Shown here piece after piece: positions 55,210 to 64,000 of a stretch of DNA of 64,000 bases. Origin of the DNA: Zantedeschia hybrid cultivar (Eukaryota > Streptophyta > Magnoliopsida > Alismatales > Araceae); contig JARZZO010000008.1 in the NCBI GenBank assembly GCA_030544215.1, forward strand, positions 27,195,614 to 27,259,613, given 5' to 3'. Both the position numbers and the translations under genes were made by a program. The notes below the pieces were generated by a model, which was not told the DNA's origin, ran no database searches, and saw only the letters and a program-made list of their open reading frames with translations. How positions within the stretch are numbered: the first letter of the stretch is position 1; every line of letters begins with the position of its first letter.

Positions 55210-56635
55210 TCGAGTCCATAATCCCAATGACTATAAACACCCTACGGCCACAAGAACCATCTTCCGTGAGATTTTATGCGAGAGATTTCCCATCTTGCTT
55301 GGGATAGTTACAACTTCATACTCATGAGTCTGGACATGATCGTCTACTAGATATGTGGAAAACAAAAGGAATTGGAAAATGTTGAAGATGTGGAAAAGAG
55401 AGGACAAAAGATAAAGTTGAGAGAGAAGAAAAATGTCATGGATGTGGTCGACCTAGAGCTGATCGTGACAAGCATGGTTGTGATCAATGAAAAAAAATTG
55501 GTGAGAACGTATATACTGTTCTTTCAAATTATGCTGTGTAAGAAGTCACTTTTATTAGACAACCTGTATTGTCATTTGTTTTACCTACTTTCAATGAGGA
55601 ACCTGGAAAAACGACTCCACACAGATTGAATGCATCTTTTTCTGGTTCAGAGAATGATGTAAGATGTTTGCCGTGTTTTCATTATCACTTGGTTTTTCAT
55701 GTCTTCATATTTCTACAAGTGTTCTTTTTTTGGTCATTGAAATTCAAACATTCCTTTTTGGTCATTAAAATACCAACATTCATTAAAACTTAAAATACTG
55801 GAGGTACAAGTACAGCATGGGCAGCAGAAGCACAAAAAGAAGGGGAACAAAGTGTAGATGGCACATCCACCAGAGCATGGGGCGTGCAGCGCCAAAAGCA
55901 ACATCTAGACACGGGATAAATACAAAAACCAACAGGCAAACACGAAACACAGGGTAACCAACAAACACTGGTATTGGCACTAGAAAGCAAGAGGACAGCC
56001 AGAGCTAAGAAGTTGGATCGTCCTCCTCGGAGAAGTCGACATGATTTGCCTGAAAACGTTGCAACTCCGAACTAACAGCTGAACATGAGATGGGTTCGGA
56101 GGTGTGCACCAATAGGGAAGGATGCACGGAAGAAGCACAAAATCTCGAACACCACCATCACAAAGCTTCAAGGTCCCGAATCGGGAGCGACGGAGAGATA
56201 ACCAACTCGCCCCAGAGGCTCTGGCCGCTCCACCCTACACTGGGGCCAGTGGAAAAGACAGAACCTAGGGATGACTTTGGTGGGGGGGGGGGGGGGGGGG
56301 GGGCGAGCCTGGAGAAACTGCCTGACGGTGACTGAACCACTTGGCGAAGGATCCCCCTTGAATCCGGCAACGTTTCTGCAGAGCGGGATGGCTTATGTGA
56401 GAGAGAAGAGACCCTGCAGGAAATCCTTATTCGTGGACTACTAGTAGATTAGGTTAGTTACCTATTTCTCTAATACATGTCATGATCGTTAATCATGAGA
56501 AAGCAATATGGGGAGAACGAGGGCGTTGAAGCCTGGGGGATCAAAAAAAAAGAGGATGTTGAAGCCACAGTACTGGTATGCAAGGATGGTCTACTTTGAT
56601 TTGGCACATTTTTTTATTTTTTTGAGAATAACTTG
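55210..56635. other. Intergenic, no gene recognised
   Basis: Short frames only. A Cys-rich string near 55,430-55,480 (CHGCGRPRADRDKHGC in one frame) resembles a zinc-knuckle fragment but is too short to assign. A G22 run lies at 56,282-56,303. Confidence 0.4.
56282..56303. repeat. G22 homopolymer
   Basis: Twenty-two consecutive G residues. Length may be unreliable in the assembly. Confidence 0.9.
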
Positions 56636-56639
56636 TTAC

Positions 56640-56965
56640 ATCGCACGTAGCTGAGTTGGAATAGACTGTCCCGTACCGCTCTGCTACATGCACAGTTATT
56701 ATTGGTCCACACGCCCCGCATTAACTGTGTCTTGACATTAACAAAAAAAATAAAAAATAAATAAAAAATTTTATTCTCTTGAGAGCGTTAGGATGGTCTC
56801 TAGAGTTTCCTGATGCTCTCTAAAACATCAAGATGAGCTCTTGAGAGCATCCTAACACTATTGAGTGCATAAAATAAATTCAAAATCTTTTAATTTTTTT
56901 TTGTTGACGTCAGGATGCAATTAATACGGGACCGAAGCGATCCAACTCAACCATGTTGATGTCAG
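56640..56965. mobile_element. Foldback element around a palindromic centre
   Basis: The left arm GCTGAGTTGGAATAG, then GTCCCGTAC, then TTGACATTAACAAAAA pairs imperfectly with the right arm TTTTTGTTGACGTCAGG, CGGGACCGAAG, GATCCAACTCAAC. The centre holds CTCTTGAGAGCGTTAGGATG and its near inverse. It is followed by a B-box-like GGTTCGAACCC (from 56,972), but no matching A box. Confidence 0.5.
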
Positions 56966-57505
56966 GAAGAAGGTTCGAACCCTGCCAGTCATGGCTGGTA
57001 CCTAGCCGTCCAGCCGTCTTTCTTATTAACCGGAAAAAAAGCATAAAAAAGAGTAGTTGGGTAGTCATGTAGATTGTTAGAATGAATTGGGCAACTTCTT
57101 CCTTCTATATTACCAGCATCACGTCATACAAAATCTCTGAAAAAAATGGAAATTCTTTACTGTTGTGTTCTTAATAGAAAACTGTAATACAGTCCATTAG
57201 AAGGCACGAAAGCATGACTACTTGTCTAGCATTTTATCCAACTTTAATACCTGATGAGTGCTCTTGGCTGATCGAAATTTCTAACAGCAACTATTAGTGA
57301 AGTTGACGTTATCTCAACGGCCATCAGGGAGCTTCTAGGGTCTGGGAGTAACGTGACTGTCGATGGAAATAGTCGTTCCACCAAAGCCTCGTGCTTCTAT
57401 CGAAATTCCTACTTGCCAACGCTAGCCAACATCTATTTTGGTAAAAGCTGATGTGAGCAAGAAGGTGGCAAAAGGCCCTACGTGAGTTGTTGTCACTAAT
57501 GACTA

Positions 57506-57600
57506 GAGATACAAGCTGATCTCAGAGGCAACGGGAAGAAACTCCAATGACTTTGAGATACAAGCTGATCTCCGAGGCAACAGAAGAAACTCCGAAGAAT
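57506..57600. repeat. Tandem duplication, two units of about 48 bp
   Basis: GAGATACAAGCTGATCTC, then GAGGCAAC and AGAAACTCC, occurs twice in succession. Confidence 0.85.
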
Positions 57601-57719
57601 TCAGATAGATAGAGAAGGCTGGAGAAAGTTTCCTCTTTAAAATTCTCGGAACAGGTACGTATAGTATATGAAGTCGTAACCGTTCAAGGTCTCGGGATTG
57701 CGTTGCAAATTGCACTTGA

Positions 57720-58245
57720 GCTCCACAACCACAAAGGCCACGATCGGGTAAGCGAGATACCTATCACATAGAATGGCTCGGGCATACAAAATTCAGCAGC
57801 AGTAGCCATTATACTTGTCGGTTTATACGCAGTCACTAGTCAGTATAAGACACCAAGATTGAGAGGTAACCCAAGAAAATTTCCGAAGAATGTATCATTG
57901 AAACAAAATTTCGCAATCTTCACCCAGTTCCAGGTGATTCCGTAATTTTTAGCATTCAATCTCAGTGGAAAAATTAGATCGGTAGAGTAGTTGCCCCGTT
58001 GCTTCACCATGCATCACAAACAAATACTTGGTTTCAATGCACCTCACACCCTACAGAAAGAAGGAAATGCACATATCCGAAGTTATAACGTCCGTGAAGA
58101 GGCAATTTCATCATTACATGCAAAGTGCCAACTTTGGCGCACGCTGATTTCTATCTTCGAATGAGCCTGGGGGTATTTTTGTCCGCTGGCCTCGACCTAA
58201 AAACCGCTGCCAATGGATTCAAACTGGGGAGAGTAGTATCTGCTT
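57720..58245. other. Intergenic, no feature recognised
   Basis: Unique sequence without coding potential that I can support. Confidence 0.4.
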
Positions 58246-58249
58246 TGAT

Positions 58250-58780
58250 GATTTTTGCAAATAACCTCTAAATTTTTTTGTCTATGTACATAACTCCCTA
58301 TAGTGCACATAACCCCCTTATGGTAACATTCCTGTTAATTACGTAAGTTTACTTTGAATTTCACCAGAACTAAAATACTGTTACTATACGTAAAATATGT
58401 AAAAACTATTAAATAAAATTATTAATAATACCTTTGGCTAAAATACAAACACCTCACAATAAAAATCACATAAACTTGTACACATTTAGGATCAATAATT
58501 TATTTCTATTTACAGCATATTTTTTAAAATAAAAATGACTCTTTGATGCTAGTAAGTGCCCTGTATGATTTCTCTTATGAGGTATTTATATTTTAACTAA
58601 AGGTATCATTGACATTTTTGTTTAATAACTTTCATTTATATATAGAGTAACAATATGTTTAACTTAAGTTTTCAAAGTAAACCATGGGAATTATACACAA
58701 ATACCACCATAATTATGTAGGGGGGTTATCTACAAATATGAAATCTCTTAGGAGATTATTTGAAAAAACCTCATAAATAA
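58250..58780. mobile_element. Long-hairpin foldback MITE, about 530 bp
   Basis: The two halves are imperfect reverse complements along almost their whole length. Left landmarks GCAAATAACCTCTAA, ATAACCCCCTTATGG, AAGTTTACTTTGAA and AATACCTTTGGCTAAAATAC correspond in order to right landmarks read backwards. The centre lies near 58,510. No coding frame. Class is not resolved. Confidence 0.7.
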
Positions 58781-58789
58781 ATTATACAA

Positions 58790-59655
58790 AATTAGTATGA
58801 TACATTAAATGAGATTTGTATATAATAGTATGGCTCATGTTTTGCATCAAGATAATAAATTAAATATCATCGCATGATCCACTACACTTAAAGTAGGCTA
58901 TAGTATCCAATAGTCATGCCTGTTATAGTAGACCTTATGGATCGCTTGGTCTTCTTATCAGACTAAAATTTGATGTATCTTGCTGAATCCAATCTGTTTA
59001 CATATCTATCCTCTTCTACCCCACCTTTGAAAGCAATAGAAGTGGTGACGAAAAATTGATCTAGGGTATTAGACATGATATTTTGTCCGTTCAATCTCCC
59101 TTTGACGAAATACAATTGGGACACAGTAAGTTATGACGTTGAAGAGTAAGAATTAGGTAACTATTCTCTTACCTCTATATACTTGATTGATGCACTTCTG
59201 CCATTTGTACCTCCTTTATGTGATATTTGGTTGCTATAACAAACGTCAGTAACACAGCGCACTTCTACCTAGCAAGCCAGAGTACATCCTCCAAAGTAGT
59301 TAAATTCCGAGAGTTTCTCTCCATCCTCACTGGATTTTAACGTTGGCCTTCAAGGTCTTACAAAATTTCATCTGCTAAACAACATCAAGCCTGCTAACTG
59401 CAAAATTACCCTACAGTACATTTTAATGATTGAGATGCAAACCACTGAAACAAAGGTGAGGGCCTATCCCACATAGTTAATTGCGACCATTATCTCCAAT
59501 TGATGTTCACTAGCAGGAGACAAAAACATGAATGTCTAGTTTGACTTTAATAAATTAACTAGTAGCATCTATATACATGATATATCAAAATTTACTTTGA
59601 TATATAATGAAACTCAAAGAACAATAGTTCTAGAAAATAGTACATGATGAAATTA
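58790..59655. other. Intergenic, downstream of ATM
   Basis: AT-rich with no supported coding frame. Confidence 0.4.
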
Positions 59656-59659
59656 AAAT

Positions 59660-59665
59660 TTTATT
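59660..59665 (-). terminator. Candidate polyadenylation signal of ATM
   Basis: AATAAA on the minus strand, about 103 nt after the ATM stop codon. Plant poly(A) signals are loose, so this is only a plausible site. Confidence 0.35.
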
Positions 59666-59767
59666 TTACCCACAACCTTAACCGTCCTCTATCTGATGTG
59701 GGGAAAGAATCATAACGTATTTCCCACTGTACAGTTGTTAGGCTGCGACTGGTGATTGGTTTTTTTC

Positions 59768-62700
59768 TCATAACCATGCTCCCCAGCCGGGGAACATTTG
59801 ACACAATCGCTCTGTATCAATAGCATCTTGAACAAGTTGCTGGACCTGCAAATGTATACGAAGGTGATATAGCATATTGACAAGATAGAAGACAATCAAG
59901 CTGACTGACAGAAAAGACATGGCAGCCATACAGAGAAAGCACCTAAACGATGTCGTCATTCATCAACACCCTAAAAGATGACCCCAGACATTTTCTAAGC
60001 AAACTAGGATGGAGAAGATCTGGTCACTGAGTTCTTTCTGCTGCATTGGATATTAGACAAATAGTAACCATTGTGTAAATACACTAGCATTGCCCTAGTG
60101 AGAACTGGACTTGGACTTTCTTCCAGCATGGATAGAAATGTTGCATGCTTGAACAATCCAGAACATACATTATTGAGTGCCATTCCCGTAGGACCTACCA
60201 ACTCCCTACGTGATATTTTGAGAAGCTGCAAACTGCTTGCTTCTGTGTGTCAACTTGAAAGTTGGACCTATAATCATCATAAACCATTGTCCTCCAATCT
60301 GTGTTTGGCTTAGGATTCGAAATGCCAGAATTAATTTTGACCTACACGATTTAAATTCATTACTAGAAAAGTTTTCAAGAATTTTCATTACCAAATTTCA
60401 GCGAGAGAATGAAGTGGGTTGTGGTGATGTCAGAATTTGCACCACAAATTGAAGATAATTTATATACATATTAACCAATTCAGTCTAGTGTTACACTTTA
60501 AGAGCTACCTTTATTTATAACTTTTGATCTCTTTCTAGATAAATTGTGAGAGGGGTGCCTAACTGAACCCCTTTTCTCTCTTTCCCTGATTTCTCCTCCT
60601 CTCCTCAATGTGTGGGCCCAGTTGGGGAATGGGCTCTGGCAAGGCGGCAACCCCCTGCCCGACTCTTCTTACCTCTTCCTTTCTTCTTCCTTTTCTTATG
60701 TGAGCATAGCCCCTTTCCCCTGGGTTGGGCCAGCTGCTTTCGCTGCTTGCACAAATCTTACTTATCCATTCTTTTTTCCTTTTTTGTTTAGTCAAAGCAA
60801 CACAGCACATTAAGCACATCAGTTTTGCTTTTGCCCAACACACCCATATCTTAGATACAAGCACATCTAACAGCATGTCTTGTAAACTGTAAGCCTGTTG
60901 GCAAAAGCTGTTTAGTCCAATACCAGGTACTCATGAGGCAGTGTCTCTACCTATATTAGTTCTGGGCGTCTGCATCCACTAAGCTTTGTCTTGGGCAGCC
61001 TGGCTCACTAACACAATATTTGAACTGGTTTGCTTGTTGGCCGCCCCCTCCTCAGGTACGACCTCATGATTTTGGAAGCACTCCTGTGGTACAACTCCAC
61101 CTGGCTTCCTCGTGTTGGCTTTGTTGGGGAGGTGGGTGGCTGCTTAATCCCAGAGTGGATACTGATGAGCCACTCCATATGCCTACATTAGCCCTGGGCC
61201 CCCACCCATGAACTCAAGTTCTATGCCAGCGGCTCAGTTCAGTACCCAAGCATCAATCAAACAAGTTAAACAGGTTATGATTCCATGGTTTTTGCATCAG
61301 ATTTTAACCATTAGGAATCAATTCATGATAGTGCCTGGAGAAAGTTTTTCTTATACTGTATATTATTAAATGTACAAATGTCTTGTAGAGATGAAATTAC
61401 TCCACATGATTCTTTTACAGTATTAGAAAGAAAGCCAAGAGAGGAAGGATAGTGATATCAAGAGAGTCACCCTCACATTCTTTGTTTCTCATATTTCCTT
61501 TTGGAAACCAAAGCTCAACATTAGCCTGCAAACCACACAACATCATGAAGTCTTGAACTTTCTTTATGTGGACCAAATGAGATAAATGGTCAAGTATACA
61601 TGTTTCTTCACTTCCTCCAATTTCTTCCATAACTATTATTGAAACATTTTTTATTCCCGTGCACCCTTTTTTCAAACAACATGGGGAACCAACATTTCCA
61701 GAAGTCTGTAATGGCTGCACACCCTTTTTGATCACTCAATCAACAGAATATGCTGACAATCTATGTTTCCTACACAAATTAAATAGAAATCAACATGGAC
61801 AAGAATCTAAAACAAAACTTACCAGCTATGTTTTTGAATCACACCATCTAAGCTGATATTAAAAAATAATAAATACAATAACTCACAGGATTTATTCAGT
61901 TTCACATATTCATTCAAAGTGAACACAACCTGATAATAGCCCTAAGTTCTTAACAGAAAAAAATGTGCATCTACATCTAATAATTGAAAATTAGATTGCT
62001 ACACCAAGCATATAAATAAGTCCACAGATTGCTTGCAGAGACGGTCAGTTTTACGTTGACATGAATAGTCAGCTATCAGGGAAAGTACCTGGCCTTGGAC
62101 ACTTCTCATTTCGCCATCTTCATAACCATCCAGCTTCTGTTTGACACGAAACAGTGCACGTGCTGCATCTTTGTTGCCCTCATATGCATCTTGCGAGTCC
62201 TCCAAACTTGATTCAGCATCCTCATCAGTTTCCTGAGATAACAATTAGAGGATGCAAGAGAAATGATTGTGTGTGTGACAGAAACAGCCAGCATGAGCCA
62301 GACAGAAGAACCTTGGACACTAAACCAGAAATATGCCATTGAACTGAATGGAAGGACCTGGGATTCTACATAAGGAAATAGAATATAAAATGGGCAGTCT
62401 TTCTATAATATGTGAAAACAAAAACTTTAGGCATTGCACCAAAATATTTCCAGTCACGCAGTCAACAATATGTGATGTAAGAGGCCTTATTGACCATGTG
62501 ACAAGTAACATAAAGAAAAATTAGCAATCTAAAAATTTAATGAGCACTAAAAATGACCAGAGAAAATCTTCAGGCATACCTTCTGTCGCTGCAAAGCTTT
62601 CAGAGGAGAGAGAGCCCATTTATATAGAGGGTCATGTATGAAGACCTGAAGACATTGCTTTCTGCAGTAATCAAATGAACCAAAAAAATGCTTTTTACCT

Positions 62701-63106
62701 TTTGTTAATATGGAGATTGATAATATGTCATACCTCCACAATTGTTAACAACGCTTCTTTATTTGTCCTCATAACAGCCAGGGTTTCTTCACAGCATCTC
62801 CTGAAGACACCCTCCACACCAGTAACTCCCATGCCATCTATGACGTCCCTTGTCAGCCTGAAAGGGACCTGAAGAGACAATTAAAGCATTAAATGTCACT
62901 AATTTGATTGAATGATAAGTTTCCCTCAGAAGAAATGCCAAAGGTAGGACCCCTTGCAAAGGAGTTAGACAAACCCGCTCTGGTGTTTTAAGCATCAAGC
63001 CTTGCTCAAAGGCAACACCAAGGTCAATATGGACCACTTCTGCACTAGATTGATCAATTAGAATGTTCATAGAATGTCGATCACCGAGCCCAACGATGTA
63101 GCCAAC
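59768..63106 (-). CDS. ATM: ATM checkpoint kinase, C-terminal five exons (partial)
   Basis: ATM is a nuclear PI3K-like Ser/Thr kinase that senses DNA double-strand breaks. Exons on the minus strand are 63,106-62,975, 62,868-62,734, 62,645-62,580, 62,232-62,089 and 59,845-59,768 (TGA at 59,768-59,770). All keep phase 0 with GT..AG introns. The 184 visible residues hold the catalytic loop GLGDRHSMNILID, the activation loop HIDLGVAFEQG, the helical part DPLYKWALSPLKALQRQK and an acidic insert (ETDEDAESSLEDSQDAYEGN). They end in the FATC segment MFPGWGAWL. All key kinase residues (Asp-Arg-His..Asn, Asp-Leu-Gly) are intact and no stop interrupts the frame. The upstream part, more than 2,000 residues in the family, lies beyond 64,000. 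The last intron is 2,243 bp. Confidence 0.95.
59846..62088 (-). other. Last intron of ATM, 2,243 bp
   Basis: The donor is GTACTT after ...GGCCAG and the acceptor is TTTGCAG before GTCCAGCAA. The inside shows no recognisable gene. A T/C-rich segment near 60,560-60,800 and several short frames are not convincing. Confidence 0.8.
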
Positions 63107-63502
63107 CTGCACTTGCAACAAAGATACATACAATTAGATTTACTAGTAATCTTTTCCCCTTTAATCCTGACTAAATCACCTAAAGGATATAAAATAAAAA
63201 TGGCAAATATATGTAGATAAAAAATTTGCTCCAACTCAAAATGCATACCATCAACTCAGCAGGAGTCCCAGATACTCATTCATGTTATGCAGATCTGGGA
63301 GTGGCCCTAAATTATTTATTTCTAGCAATATATCTTCTTCCATAATGAACCTCTTCTTCACAAGGTATATACCATTTTACTTGTTTCTAGAAATGAATTC
63401 ACTAGATAATGCCTTAAACTTTTACATAGAAAATGCCATCCTTCACATTGCACAGGACAAAACAAAATGAGATTAGAGATCAACTAAACACTTGAGGGAA
63501 GA

Positions 63503-63918
63503 CCAAAATTAATACATGTGGAAATAGGATATTGATCACTTAGATAATAATGGAGTGCTGGCAATATGAAGAGAATAGCTTCGTTAATCTCGAAGGAATC
63601 TGCATCAAGTTCACATCAGATTGGCTAATCCATTAAACTCATGTCTGTAAATTAAATTTGCAAAGATTGGGAAGCTGAAAGGAACCAAGCTTACTAATTG
63701 GACAGGAAGATCATGATTAATACATGTGGAAATATGATATTGACCACTTAAGTAATATTGGAGTGCTGCAGGGCCAGGTCACATTCACCGGACAATATGA
63801 AGAGAAGATAATAGATTACCTCAAGGAATTTGCATCAAACTCACATCAGATTTGAATTCGCATCAAACTCACATCCGAAAATTAAATTTGCAAAAATCTG
63901 GAAGCCGAGATGCAATCA
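63503..63918. repeat. Tandem duplication of about 210 bp in the upstream ATM intron
   Basis: Two successive units start at about 63,503 and 63,713. Shared landmarks are ATTAATACATGTGGAAATA, GGAGTGCTG, CAATATGAAGAGAA, GCATCAA.TCACATCAGATT and AAATTAAATTTGCAAA. They differ by point changes and small insertions. They lie between 63,107 and 64,000, where I find no further ATM exon. Confidence 0.8.
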
Positions 63919-64000
63919 ATTTGACGATATGACAATTTTTTACCGTTTTAAGTTTCTTGGTTTGTTTGTCTGATACATTTTCATCAAAGCCTTAGCACAT

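Noticed and set aside
55372..55629. Zinc-knuckle gag gene fragment
   Set aside because: A short Cys/His string in one frame only. The rest of the frame is not gag-like, so the evidence is too thin to annotate.
56940..57030. tRNA gene suggested by GGTTCGAACCC
   Set aside because: Only a B-box-like word is present. There is no acceptor stem, anticodon arm or proper A box at the right distance.

Overview
The window is nuclear DNA of a flowering plant, probably a monocot. It holds spliced eukaryotic genes with GT..AG introns, a very GC-rich intronless secreted glucanase gene in an AT-rich setting, and many plant-type transposons (hAT, gypsy-like LTR, LINE, Tourist-like and other foldback elements). 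There are no bacterial-style operons, no CRISPR array, and no rRNA or convincing tRNA gene.

Layout. Positions 1-21,000 are a nest of transposable elements on the minus strand. A decayed hAT element (1-about 3,177) abuts or interrupts the left LTR of a roughly 12-kb gypsy-like element (3,178-15,191). That element has two LTRs, a candidate primer-binding site and polypurine tract, and a broken gag, but no recognisable pol. Its 2.7-kb core is three successive tandem-repeat arrays whose units can form small hairpins. It adjoins a dead LINE (15,197-about 18,700), followed by a third, older LTR of the same family (about 18,880-20,900). Positions 21-35 kb are mostly intergenic: one small single-pass membrane-protein gene (24,817-25,164, minus), non-autonomous hAT-like elements, and an insertion flanked by 9-bp direct repeats (30,714-31,064).

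Positions 35-64 kb carry three recognisable host genes. One is an intronless GH17 endo-1,3-beta-glucanase (35,613-36,659, plus). One is a two-exon SEC61 gamma-subunit gene (41,412-41,804, plus). The third is the 3' end of the ATM checkpoint kinase (five exons, 59,768-63,106, minus; the gene continues past the right edge). Between SEC61G and ATM lie Tourist-like elements, one LINE inserted into another with a long target duplication, a tRNA-derived SINE-like fragment, local duplications and foldback elements.

The host genes do not form a pathway: callose hydrolysis at the wall, ER protein translocation, and DNA-damage signalling. Observations most worth following are two inverted perfect G2/M-type (MSA) motifs just upstream of the glucanase, the hairpin-unit arrays in the pol-less LTR element, and the conserved spacing of a (CT)n tract and TATA box in all three LTRs. 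No demonstrably new biological system can be claimed from sequence alone.
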